DNA of 64,000 nucleotides from Confluentibacter citreus (GTDB lineage Bacteria > Bacteroidota > Bacteroidia > Flavobacteriales > Flavobacteriaceae), in assembly GCF_002807055.1 (NCBI RefSeq), contig NZ_NIXN01000001.1:992001-1056000 (forward strand), read 5' to 3'. The position numbers were made by a program, and so were the translations under genes. A model generated the notes under the pieces. It worked only from the letters and a program-made list of their open reading frames with translations, was not told the DNA's origin and searched no databases. This document shows positions 42,676-51,045 of this stretch, piece after piece (position 1 is the first letter of the stretch; each line of letters begins with the position of its first letter).

Positions 42676-44052
42676 ATGAAACAGAACATTACATTATTAT
42701 TCACACTACTCTTCATAGGTTTGAATATGGGTTTTTCTCAGGACAATGAAGAAGATATGGTTACCATGTCTTTAATCAATGACTATGCTAAAGCAAAGAA
42801 TTATGATGCAGCATACAAACCTTTTATGGAGTTAAGACAACGAAATCCAAAATATAACAGAGCCATTTTTGTTTATGGAGAAAGTATTCTTCTTGATAAA
42901 ATTGAAAAATCTTCAGGAGCTGAAAAAGTAGCTTTTATAAATGATCTCGTAAAAATGTGGGATGAAAGAGCTGTACATTTTCCTGGTAATAATACAGCAC
43001 AGGGTACACCAAAAGGTCAATTTCTTGCCAAAGGGTGCCAGTTAATGTACGATCACAAAGATATATTAGGTAAAACCGATCTCGAATTGTATGATTGTTT
43101 TGATGCGGCTTATAATGCTGATAAAGAAACATTTACCGACCCTAAAGCTTTATACACATACTTCTCATTAATGGTTGATTTGTATGATGCAAAGGCGAAA
43201 CCAGCTGAAGATTTATTTAATAAATATGATGATATCGTTGAAAAAATCGAAGTAGAGGTTAAAGACTCTTCCGAAAAATTAAATGTCCTTATTGAAAAAG
43301 AAGCAGCAGGTACAGCATTAGCAGGTAGAGAAGGACAATTTAAAGATTTCTATGAACGTAATCTAGCCAATTATGATTTAATTTCTGCTGGAATTGATCA
43401 AAAATTAGGGGAAAGAGCCAATTGCGAAAATTTAGTCCCTTTGTATGAGAAAGGCTTTGAACAAAATAAAGGAAATGCCCTTTGGTTACAAAGAGCAGCT
43501 GGTAAAATGTCTGAAAAAGAATGTACTGATAGCCCTTTATACTTTAAAATAGTTAATGCGTACCATGAGTTAAGTCCGTCGGCTAGATCCGCTTATTTCT
43601 TGGGCATATTAAAAGATAAGGAGAATAAACCTAATGAGGCCATTGAATTTTATGAACAAGCCATTAGTTTACAAACAGATAATTTTGAAAAAGCCAAATT
43701 ATATAGCTTAATAGGTTCAAAACTAAAAGCTAAAGGCAGATATGCACAAGCAAGAGGGTATTACAGAAATGCTTTGAAATTTAACCCTTCAAACTTAAAC
43801 CCTCATCTATTGATTGCCGCTATGTATGCAGCAAGTGCCAATGATTGTGGTGATAGCCTATTCAATAAAAAAGCAGTGTATTGGTTAGCTGCAGAGGAAG
43901 CTAGAAAAGCAGGTGGTGCAGGTGCGAAATATGTAGATAGTTATTTAGATAGAGCGCCTTCAAAACCAGAGATATTTTCCGCTAGTAATGAAGGTCAGAC
44001 TATTAATATTGGTTGTTGGATTGGAGCTTCGGTTACAGTACCAAAACTTTAA
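42676..44052 (+). CDS. secreted tetratricopeptide-repeat protein
   Basis: This 458-residue protein has a signal peptide ending near FSQ (residue 21). TPR-type helical pairs are visible at the N-terminal side (INDYAKAKNYDAAYKPFMEL) and at the C-terminal side (KENKPNEAIEFYEQAISLQ and GRYAQARGYYRNALKFNPS). A central charged helical segment (about 170-260) may be a coiled coil. TPR proteins act as scaffolds; no enzyme motif is present. It lies 27 nt after the barrel gene and abuts the lptC ATG. A conserved neighbourhood suggests a role in outer-membrane assembly (inference). Confidence 0.8.
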   Translation: MKQNITLLFTLLFIGLNMGFSQDNEEDMVTMSLINDYAKAKNYDAAYKPFMELRQRNPKYNRAIFVYGESILLDKIEKSSGAEKVAFINDLVKMWDERAVHFPGNNTAQGTPKGQFLAKGCQLMYDHKDILGKTDLELYDCFDAAYNADKETFTDPKALYTYFSLMVDLYDAKAKPAEDLFNKYDDIVEKIEVEVKDSSEKLNVLIEKEAAGTALAGREGQFKDFYERNLANYDLISAGIDQKLGERANCENLVPLYEKGFEQNKGNALWLQRAAGKMSEKECTDSPLYFKIVNAYHELSPSARSAYFLGILKDKENKPNEAIEFYEQAISLQTDNFEKAKLYSLIGSKLKAKGRYAQARGYYRNALKFNPSNLNPHLLIAAMYAASANDCGDSLFNKKAVYWLAAEEARKAGGAGAKYVDSYLDRAPSKPEIFSASNEGQTINIGCWIGASVTVPKL

Positions 44053-44607
44053 ATGCATTTTTTAAAAAAACATACTATTCTAAACATAGTCACAGTCATT
44101 ACTGTGACTATGTTTTTTTCATGTAAGGACAACTTTAAGGAAGTCCAAAAAATTGGTATTTCAGAAAATGAGCCTATTGGTGTTGCAGATACCATTAATT
44201 TAAAATACACCGATTCGGGCAGGGTAAAGGCCATTCTTATTAGCTCAAAAATGCTTGACTATGGCAATAGGGATTTTCCCTTTACTGAGTTTCCCGAAGG
44301 CATTTATTTGGAAGTTTTTGACGAAGATAATAACAAAAGTGTTGTGGTGGCAGATTACGCCATTTCATACTCACAAACAGATATCTTAGATTTACAGGGT
44401 AATGTTAAGCTTTCAACTTCAAAAAAAGACACCTTATTCGCAGAACAATTGTATTACGACCAACGCCAAGAATGGTTGTTTACCAATAAGCCTGTAACTT
44501 TTAAAATTGGATTTGATAAAATAAATGGCACAGGGTTCAATTCTAATTCTAAATTCACCAATGCCGAAGTTCTGGAAGTAAATGGCATTATTACTGTTGA
44601 TGAATAA
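44053..44607 (+). CDS. lptC: LPS export periplasmic protein LptC
   Basis: This 184-residue protein begins with a short signal region and a lipobox-like FFSC (Cys24). The rest is the LptC/OstA-like beta-jellyroll, with FPEGIYLEVFDED, ILDLQGNVKLSTSKKDTLFAEQLYYD and a C-terminal VNGIITVDE. LptC bridges LptBFG and LptA in lipopolysaccharide transport. Bacteroidota versions are lipoprotein-like rather than membrane-anchored. The ATG follows the TPR stop directly. A perfect 15-bp hairpin with T-run lies inside codons 10-22, giving the repetitive VTVITVT peptide. Confidence 0.85.
   Translation: MHFLKKHTILNIVTVITVTMFFSCKDNFKEVQKIGISENEPIGVADTINLKYTDSGRVKAILISSKMLDYGNRDFPFTEFPEGIYLEVFDEDNNKSVVVADYAISYSQTDILDLQGNVKLSTSKKDTLFAEQLYYDQRQEWLFTNKPVTFKIGFDKINGTGFNSNSKFTNAEVLEVNGIITVDE
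44082..44120 (+). terminator. terminator-like hairpin inside the lptC signal-peptide codons
   Basis: AAACATAGTCACAGT (44082-44096), loop CATT, ACTGTGACTATGTTT (44101-44115): a perfect 15-bp stem continuing into a seven-T run. It has the form of an intrinsic terminator 30 nt after the TPR stop, but lies wholly in the lptC coding region. Confidence 0.75.
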
Positions 44608-44649
44608 TTGTAGATTTCGTTAGGCACCCTCTAGAACATACTTTTTCAT

Positions 44650-44657
44650 TATCTTTA
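44650..44657 (+). promoter_or_regulatory. candidate -7 element for the small membrane protein gene
   Basis: TATCTTTA is one base off TAnnTTTG, 21 nt before the ATG. It lies in the 70-nt gap after lptC. Confidence 0.35.
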
Positions 44658-44677
44658 CACTACAAAAATTTTTATTT

Positions 44678-44866
44678 ATGCAATTCACCAAGTTTTTTCA
44701 ATATGCCTATTTAGTTTTTGCGGGTCTGTTTTTATATGACGCCATTATTAATTGGGGCCATAATAAATCTTATGTCTCGTTAGCCTTGGCGGGATTAGCT
44801 GTTTTTATTTTTTTCTTCAGGAGACGATTCAATAAAAAATATGATAATAAAAACGATTCAAAATAA
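44678..44866 (+). CDS. small two-helix membrane protein
   Basis: This 62-residue protein has two hydrophobic segments (about residues 6-23 and 31-48) and a basic C-terminal tail RRRFNKKYDNKNDSK, which should lie in the cytosol. No family is recognised. It is translated immediately before the CNNM/CBS protein (TAA then ATG with no gap), so coupling is likely. The same small gene in this slot is typical of the flavobacterial order. The role is unknown. Confidence 0.7.
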   Translation: MQFTKFFQYAYLVFAGLFLYDAIINWGHNKSYVSLALAGLAVFIFFFRRRFNKKYDNKNDSK

Positions 44867-46159
44867 ATGGGGACTTATGTTTTAATTGTCATTATCACAT
44901 TAATTCTGTCCGCTTTTTTTTCGGGCTTAGAGATTGCCTATATATCCTCAAATAAAATTCATCTAGAAATTGAAAAAAAGCAAGAAGGTATTTTAGCAAA
45001 AATATTAACCAAACTAACCGCTAAACCTTCAAAATTCATTACAACCATGCTTATTGGCAATACTCTCGCATTGGTTATGTATGGTTTTTTTATGGGAGAT
45101 TTGCTGGTAAGTTGGTTTCAATCCATGCTGCCAACATCTTCTTCGTTTTTAAATTATATGCTAAATGATTTAAGTTTATTAACGCAAGTCGTCTTATCCT
45201 CCTTACTTATTTTGATCACCTCTGAATTTTTGCCTAAAGTATTTTTTCAAATTTATTCGAATTTGTTGCTTAAAGTATTGGCGGTTCCTGCTTATATATT
45301 TTATGTGTTATTTACATTTTTATCGGACTTTATCATTTGGATATCAGACGTTGTTTTGAAGTATATATTTAAAGGAGAAGGCGATCAAATACAGTTTGCA
45401 TTTACAAAAGTAGAATTGGGCAATTACATAAGCGAGCAAATGGAGTTTGTTGAAGAGCATGAAGATGTAGATACCGAGATTCAAATATTTCAAAATGCCT
45501 TAGAGTTCTCAGAGTTAAAAGCAAGAGATATTATGGTGCCCAGAACCGAGATTGTTGCGCTAGAAATTAATGAAAGTATAAACACATTAAATGCTTTGTT
45601 TACAGAAACTGGCTATACAAAAATATTGGTTTATAAAGATACTATTGATGATATTTTAGGGTATGTACATTCTTTTGAATTGTTTAAAAAACCAAAAACA
45701 ATAAAATCGGTATTGCTTCCGGTAGAGTTTGTGCCAGGAACGGTTTTTATTCACGAAGTGCTTAATATTTTAATAAAAAAACACAAAAGTATTGCTGTGG
45801 TTTTAGATGAATATGGAGGAACTTCAGGAATTATGACGGTGGAAGATATTGTGGAAGAATTATTTGGTGAAATTGAAGATGAACATGATAGTATCGACTT
45901 AATTGAAGAAAAAATAGAAGCTCATTTGTATAAGTTTTCAGCACGTTTGGAAGTTGATTACATCAATGAAACCTATAAAATAGATTTGCCCGAAAGTGAA
46001 AATTATGATACCATTGGAGGATTGATTGTTGATGAGACCGAAGAGATACCTTTGCAAGGCGAGATAATTGTTGTAAACGATGTGTTTCAGTTTACGATTT
46101 TAGAAGCATCAAACACTAAAATTGATTTGGTAGAACTGAAAATTTTAGAGGAAGATTGA
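44867..46159 (+). CDS. CNNM/CBS-domain hemolysin-family membrane protein (CorC-like)
   Basis: This 430-residue protein has the CNNM (DUF21) membrane domain at about 1-190 with four hydrophobic segments. A CBS pair follows at about 205-325 (ARDIMVPRTEIVALEI and AVVLDEYGGTSGIMTVEDIVEELFGEIEDE), then a CorC_HlyC domain at about 340-425. Members take part in magnesium or cobalt efflux or ion homeostasis; 'hemolysin' in the name is historical. It abuts the small membrane protein gene. The domain order is complete and the family is certain, the ion is not. Confidence 0.92.
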   Translation: MGTYVLIVIITLILSAFFSGLEIAYISSNKIHLEIEKKQEGILAKILTKLTAKPSKFITTMLIGNTLALVMYGFFMGDLLVSWFQSMLPTSSSFLNYMLNDLSLLTQVVLSSLLILITSEFLPKVFFQIYSNLLLKVLAVPAYIFYVLFTFLSDFIIWISDVVLKYIFKGEGDQIQFAFTKVELGNYISEQMEFVEEHEDVDTEIQIFQNALEFSELKARDIMVPRTEIVALEINESINTLNALFTETGYTKILVYKDTIDDILGYVHSFELFKKPKTIKSVLLPVEFVPGTVFIHEVLNILIKKHKSIAVVLDEYGGTSGIMTVEDIVEELFGEIEDEHDSIDLIEEKIEAHLYKFSARLEVDYINETYKIDLPESENYDTIGGLIVDETEEIPLQGEIIVVNDVFQFTILEASNTKIDLVELKILEED

Positions 46160-46343
46160 TTTCCAAAAACATTACATAATTAATGCGCCTTTCTGCTTTT
46201 ATTATTAAATAGAAAATAGTATTTTCGCGCACTATATTTTTTTCTCACGAGAAGGGATTATTAAAATATTTATATAATTTTTCAACTTAATTGATTTTAA
46301 CAAGTTAAATCCAAAGAGGATTTTTAAAAAATTTAAATGACAA

Positions 46344-48503
46344 ATGGCAGTTTTAAATAAAATCAGACAACGTTCACTTTTCTTAATAATTATTATAGCA
46401 TTAGCATTATTTGCTTTTGTTTTAGATGGCGTCATTAGAAACATAGGTACGCCTTCAGCTAAATCACAAAATACAGTTGGTGTTGTAAATGGTAAAGATA
46501 TTACGAGAGATGATTTTTTACAAAAAGTTGAGGTTGCCCAAAGACAAGCTGGAGCAAGTGCAACCAACAACCAAGTGATAAATAGTATTTGGGATCAAGA
46601 AGTGAGAAAAGCCATTATGGAAACTCAGTTTGAAAAATTGGGAATGACCGTTGAAAAAGACCAAATGCGTGATGTTTTAAGAACAGCTTTAGGTGGTAGT
46701 GCCGAGTTTTTAAATGAAGCAGGATTATTTGATGAGAATAAACTGAACGAATTTATAGCAAACTTAAAAGAAATATCTCCTAACCCTGGATATATTAGCG
46801 GACAGCCTATAACGTATTCAGATTGGGTAAATTATGAAAAATCGTTAGCGTCTAGCGCTTTACAGCAAAACTATTTTAATATGGTTAAAGCAGGTTTAAC
46901 GGGCACACTTGCTGAAGGTGAATTGGAACATAAGTTGGAAGGTAACAAAGTGGATTTAAAATATGTTCAAATTCCATATTCATCTATTGTTGATAGTACT
47001 GTTGTTGTTTCAAAATCTGAAATTTCAGATTACATAAAAAAACATGAAAAACAATACCAAGTTGAAGCTTCTACAGATATTAAATATGTTGAGTTTAAAG
47101 AAGAAGCTAGTGTAGAGGACGAAAATGTTCTTAAAGAAGAGCTTAACGCCTTGTTAAACGACAGAGAAGAATATAACGAAGGTCTTAAAACCAGTGAAAC
47201 GGTAACAGGATTTTTAAATACAGCTGATAATGCTGATTATGTAAATGCCAATTCCGATATTAAATTCGATGATCGTTTTATATTTAAATCTTCATTACCA
47301 ACAGTAGCGGCAGATAGTATTTTTAATTTAAGTATAGGACAAGTTTACGGCCCATATAAAGATAATGGCAATTTTAAAATATCTAAATTAATTGCAGTTA
47401 AGCAAGTTCCGGATTCTGCGAAAGTAAGACATATATTAATTCCGTTTTTAGGTTCTGCAAGTGCTGATCCAAGTACGACAAAAACCGAAGAGCAAGCCAA
47501 GATTTTTGCCGATAGCCTACTGTCTGTTGTTAAAAAAGATCGTTCTAAATTTCCTGAATTTGTAAAAGATTATTCTGCTGATACTGGAAGTATTGAAAAT
47601 GGGGGTGAGTACGATTGGCACCCATATAATACGATACCAGTTCCTGAATTTAATGATTTTGAGTTTGAAGGAAAAACAGGAGACTTAGGGGTAGTGAAAA
47701 CCGTTATGGGTTTTCATATTATGGAAGTTTTAGGTCAAAAAGGTCAAAGCAAAGTAGCTCAAGTGGCAACAATTGCAAAAAAAATAGAGCCTTCAGAAGA
47801 AACCATATCTACAGTATTTAGAAATGCATCAAATTTTGAAATAGCTATTGGAAACAAAGATTTTGACGCTGTAGCCACAGAGAGTAAATATACTGTGCGT
47901 CCTGTAAATGGTATTAAAGTATTAGATGAAAATATTCCTGGAATTGGCAGCCAAAGGCCTATAGTGCGTTGGGCTTTTAGTGATGAAGCTAAAATAGGAG
48001 ATGTTAAAAGATTTAGTATCCCTAATGGTTATGCTATTGCACAATTAGTTGCAAAACATGAAGAAGGACTCATGAGTGTTGACGAAGCTACCGCTACAGT
48101 TTTGCCAATTATAAGAAAAGAGAAAAAAGCCAAAATTATTAGAGATAGAGTAAAAGCTACAAATTTGGAGGCTTTAGCAACAGCTGAAAATACAACGGTA
48201 AAAACGGCATCTGCTATTAATATGAAAAATCCAACTATTTCTGGAGCAGGAAGAGAGCCATTGGTTGTAGGCGCAGCATTTGGCTTAAAAGAAGGGCAAA
48301 CTTCTAAATTAATTGATGGGGCATTTGGTGTTTATATGGTTCAAGTAGCTAAAGTAGAGCCAGCTGTTAAGTTAGATTCATATCAGGCTGCAGCTAATAG
48401 AGTGGAGCAAGAAAAAGTAAATGTGGTATCTTCAAAATTATACGATGCATTAAAAGAAGCATCAGAAATCGAAGATAACAGAGCTAAAACACAAATTCAA
48501 TAA
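46344..48503 (+). CDS. periplasmic peptidyl-prolyl isomerase PpiD/SurA-like
   Basis: This 719-residue protein is anchored by an N-terminal membrane helix (residues 12-34). A SurA_N-like chaperone region lies at about 40-215, then a parvulin domain near 353-465 (AKVRHILIPFLGSA, then GGEYDWHPYNTIP and TVMGFHIMEVL). A second, degenerate parvulin-like domain (about 490-600) follows. It should assist folding of proteins that leave the inner membrane. The gene has its own 184-nt upstream region with a TATTTTCG -7-like element at 46213-46220. A 26-bp-arm terminator follows. Confidence 0.9.
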   Translation: MAVLNKIRQRSLFLIIIIALALFAFVLDGVIRNIGTPSAKSQNTVGVVNGKDITRDDFLQKVEVAQRQAGASATNNQVINSIWDQEVRKAIMETQFEKLGMTVEKDQMRDVLRTALGGSAEFLNEAGLFDENKLNEFIANLKEISPNPGYISGQPITYSDWVNYEKSLASSALQQNYFNMVKAGLTGTLAEGELEHKLEGNKVDLKYVQIPYSSIVDSTVVVSKSEISDYIKKHEKQYQVEASTDIKYVEFKEEASVEDENVLKEELNALLNDREEYNEGLKTSETVTGFLNTADNADYVNANSDIKFDDRFIFKSSLPTVAADSIFNLSIGQVYGPYKDNGNFKISKLIAVKQVPDSAKVRHILIPFLGSASADPSTTKTEEQAKIFADSLLSVVKKDRSKFPEFVKDYSADTGSIENGGEYDWHPYNTIPVPEFNDFEFEGKTGDLGVVKTVMGFHIMEVLGQKGQSKVAQVATIAKKIEPSEETISTVFRNASNFEIAIGNKDFDAVATESKYTVRPVNGIKVLDENIPGIGSQRPIVRWAFSDEAKIGDVKRFSIPNGYAIAQLVAKHEEGLMSVDEATATVLPIIRKEKKAKIIRDRVKATNLEALATAENTTVKTASAINMKNPTISGAGREPLVVGAAFGLKEGQTSKLIDGAFGVYMVQVAKVEPAVKLDSYQAAANRVEQEKVNVVSSKLYDALKEASEIEDNRAKTQIQ

Positions 48504-48509
48504 AGGTTA

Positions 48510-48568
48510 AAAACATATTCCATAAAAAAGCCTCATACTAATTGAGGCTTTTTTATGGAATATGTTTT
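48510..48568. terminator. bidirectional terminator with 26-bp perfect arms, overlapping the GHMP kinase 3' end
   Basis: Left arm 48510-48535 and right arm 48543-48568 are exact inverted copies around TACTAAT. The core is AAAAAAGCCTCA/TGAGGCTTTTTT. The right arm includes the last codons and stop of the convergent GHMP kinase gene. Confidence 0.9.
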
Positions 48569-49476
48569 AGTACCAAATCATCATAGGGGATAACAGTCTC
48601 AAATCCTTTGCCCTTAAAATAGGCTGTTGGATTGGTTTTGCAGGTAGCCATAACAAAATCACCTCCCCAAGCACCAAGACTTTTTATGTGTCCGTTAAAA
48701 TCATCAAATAAAACGGTTTTCACAGGTTGGTGTTTTATAATATTTGAAATAATATGTTCGTGTTTAAGGATCAAGCTATCAAAATCCTCTAACGATTTAC
48801 AAGACACCATTTGCGTTGTTATCTTATTAATATCAATAATAGATGACTTTATACTTTTTCTATTCTCTTTATATTTTGAAATCCCATCTCTGCTATTTTG
48901 TTTTTTATTCAAATACACAAAATAAAGATGTTCTTTAAATGAAGGATTGAATTCAACTATTTCAACTAATGGTTTGCCATTTTCTAACTGATAACAAATA
49001 GGGTGATTATGTTGCGCGCAAGCAATATCGTAACCACTACCACCAAAGGTTTTTTCTAAGAGCATATAAGCGTCTATACGTGCCCACAGTGCTATATTAT
49101 TTATCAATGTAGATGAAGTGCCCAGTCCCCAATTTTTAGGAAATGTAAGAGATGTGGTAATTTTAAATCCACCATTCGTATTTAAAAAATCAGGATTGAG
49201 TTGTTTAGCTATATTTAATATTTGAAAAAGCCTTTTTGAAATGTCATTGCGAGGAGTCACCGACGAAGCAATCGGTTCAATTAAAAATTCATCTTCAAAC
49301 CAACTATTTCCAGTTTCATCCAAACTGTTCCAAATAATTTTTTGGTCAGTGATAGTTTCAATTGATAAGGATTGTCCGTATTTCGTCGGAATCGCTAATG
49401 AAATAGCACCGTCAAGCACAAGATATTCACCCGAGATTAAAAGTTTTCCGTTACTGTAATAAGATTCATTTTTCAT
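48553..49476 (-). CDS. GYDIA family GHMP kinase (mevalonate-pathway type)
   Basis: This 307-residue protein begins SYYSNGKLLISGEYLVLDGA and has the ATP-binding loop FPKNWGLGTSSTLINN near residues 113-128 and the FGGSGYDIA motif (144-152) that gives the family its name. GAWGGDFVMA near the end is the third GHMP motif. It probably phosphorylates mevalonate or phosphomevalonate in isoprenoid synthesis; the HMG-CoA reductase gene is 8 nt upstream. Residues 67-79 (EPIASSVTPRNDI) come from a dispersed palindromic repeat translated in frame. The last four codons are part of the terminator stem. Confidence 0.85.
   Translation of the reverse strand: MKNESYYSNGKLLISGEYLVLDGAISLAIPTKYGQSLSIETITDQKIIWNSLDETGNSWFEDEFLIEPIASSVTPRNDISKRLFQILNIAKQLNPDFLNTNGGFKITTSLTFPKNWGLGTSSTLINNIALWARIDAYMLLEKTFGGSGYDIACAQHNHPICYQLENGKPLVEIVEFNPSFKEHLYFVYLNKKQNSRDGISKYKENRKSIKSSIIDINKITTQMVSCKSLEDFDSLILKHEHIISNIIKHQPVKTVLFDDFNGHIKSLGAWGGDFVMATCKTNPTAYFKGKGFETVIPYDDLVLKHIP
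49242..49277. repeat. dispersed palindromic repeat translated in frame within the GHMP kinase gene
   Basis: Read on the minus strand: GATTGCTTCGTCGGT followed by CCTCGCAATGAC. These are the two conserved ends of a repeat family common in intergenic DNA of many bacteria. The sequence encodes PIASSVTPRND. Confidence 0.75.
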
Positions 49477-49484
49477 ATAGAAAA

Positions 49485-50813
49485 TTAATCATCAATGCAC
49501 ATTCTTAAATTTGCCAGAGTGTCAGAAACAGCACTGAAACTAACGGTATTTGTTTTAAAATGTTCAATCAAAATAACTTTTTCGGCATCATTGGCATTAA
49601 ATTGATTTAAAATGTTCATTAAATGCATTTTCATGTGACCTTGTTGAATACCCGTAGTTGTAAGTGAACGTAAAGCCGCAAAATTTTGTGCCAATCCAGC
49701 CACAGCAACAATTTCCATGAGTTCTTTGGCGGTTGGTTTACCTAGCATTTCCAAAGCCAATTTAACCAAAGGATGTAATCCGGTAAGGCCACCAACGGTA
49801 CCTAGCGCCAGCGGTATTTCCAACCAAAATGTAAAAATGCCATTTTCAATTTTTGCATGTGTTAAACTACTATAACTGCCGTTTCTGGATGCATACGCAT
49901 GAACGCCAGCTTCCACCGCCCTAAAATCGTTTCCAGTAGCCAAAACAACGGCATCAATACCATTCATGATTCCTTTATTATGGGTTACGGCACGATAGGG
50001 TTCTACTTCAGCAATTTTTATAGCTTGAAGAAATCTGTTGGCAAATGCTTCTCCTGAAAAATCAATATCATCACTTAACTCTTCAACCTTACAGCTTACT
50101 TCAGCGCGTACCAAACAATCTGGAACATAATTGGATAAGATACTCATCACGATGTCTATTTGCTTTTCCTTTTCAGTGAAACCATCAAAAAGTAAAGCTT
50201 CACGTTTAAAGGTTTTTGCAAATTGCTCTAAACAGGAGTTAATAAAATTGGCGCCCATGGCATCTAAGGTTTCAAAAGACGCATGGATTTGATAATAACC
50301 TCCAATGTTGGTGGTTTTATCCCGTAATTCCATATCAATAATACCGCCACCACGTAATTCCATGTTTTTGGTAATGGGCTTACAGTCTTCGATAAGTTTC
50401 TGTTTTATACTGATAAAAAAGGCCTTTAATATTTCTGTTCTACCATGATACATAAAATGTACCTGACCAATTTTGGTGGTAGAAATAACCTGTGTTTTAA
50501 AACCACCTCTGTCCATCCAAAATTTAGCAGCTTTACTGGCTGCTGCCACCACCGAACTTTCTTCGATGGCCATAGGAATGGTGTAAAGCCTATTATTAAT
50601 TAAAAAATTAGGAGCGACCCCAAAGGGCAGATAATAGTTGGATATGGTGTTTTCAATAAACTCATCATGAAGCTGTTGCAATTTGTCGTCAGAGTTCCAA
50701 TATTGCTTTAAAATGTGTTCAGCATTACTAGAGTTTGAAAAATAAGTATCAACAATCCAATCTATTTTTTTGGATTTAGAAAGTTTAGAAAAACCAGAAA
50801 TAGTTTTGCCCAT
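49485..50813 (-). CDS. hydroxymethylglutaryl-CoA reductase, degradative type
   Basis: This 442-residue class II HMG-CoA reductase begins MGKTISGFSKLS and contains the substrate segment NYYLPFGVAPNF, AIEESSVVAAASKAAKF with catalytic glutamate, and VLATGNDFRAVEAGVHA with the catalytic lysine/aspartate neighbourhood upstream (AVTHNKGIMNGIDAV). It should make mevalonate from HMG-CoA, as class II enzymes do in bacteria that use the mevalonate pathway. A TTG 21 nt upstream in frame is rejected as start because a TATCTTTG promoter element covers it. The GHMP kinase gene follows after 8 nt. Confidence 0.92.
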   Translation of the reverse strand: MGKTISGFSKLSKSKKIDWIVDTYFSNSSNAEHILKQYWNSDDKLQQLHDEFIENTISNYYLPFGVAPNFLINNRLYTIPMAIEESSVVAAASKAAKFWMDRGGFKTQVISTTKIGQVHFMYHGRTEILKAFFISIKQKLIEDCKPITKNMELRGGGIIDMELRDKTTNIGGYYQIHASFETLDAMGANFINSCLEQFAKTFKREALLFDGFTEKEKQIDIVMSILSNYVPDCLVRAEVSCKVEELSDDIDFSGEAFANRFLQAIKIAEVEPYRAVTHNKGIMNGIDAVVLATGNDFRAVEAGVHAYASRNGSYSSLTHAKIENGIFTFWLEIPLALGTVGGLTGLHPLVKLALEMLGKPTAKELMEIVAVAGLAQNFAALRSLTTTGIQQGHMKMHLMNILNQFNANDAEKVILIEHFKTNTVSFSAVSDTLANLRMCIDD

Positions 50814-50831
50814 AGTAGCATTATTACACGG

Positions 50832-50839
50832 CAAAGATA
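50832..50839 (-). promoter_or_regulatory. -7 element for the HMG-CoA reductase operon
   Basis: The minus strand reads TATCTTTG, an exact TAnnTTTG, 19 nt before the chosen ATG. It decides the start over an in-frame TTG further upstream. Confidence 0.55.
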
Positions 50840-51045
50840 CTATTCTTGAGGTGAAATTGGAATATCTTGTTTTTACAGACTTATTTGTCTTGTAAAATTG
50901 CCTTTTTTTGCATAATTTTTAGTAAACTTGAAAACTTTTATTAATACATCAATGATTATTTGAAATTGACGAGATTATTCTAATGTTAAAATTGTAAATG
51001 CCATAGTATTACGAATAAATATTCATAAATTATCACAACTATTTT

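Noticed and set aside
46337-46360. Seven-codon frame ATGACAAATGG just before and over the PpiD start.
   Set aside because: Too short to judge and no ribosome-binding signal; probably chance.
50814-50834. TTG start adding seven residues to HMG-CoA reductase.
   Set aside because: A TATCTTTG promoter element covers it, so the transcript would start downstream.
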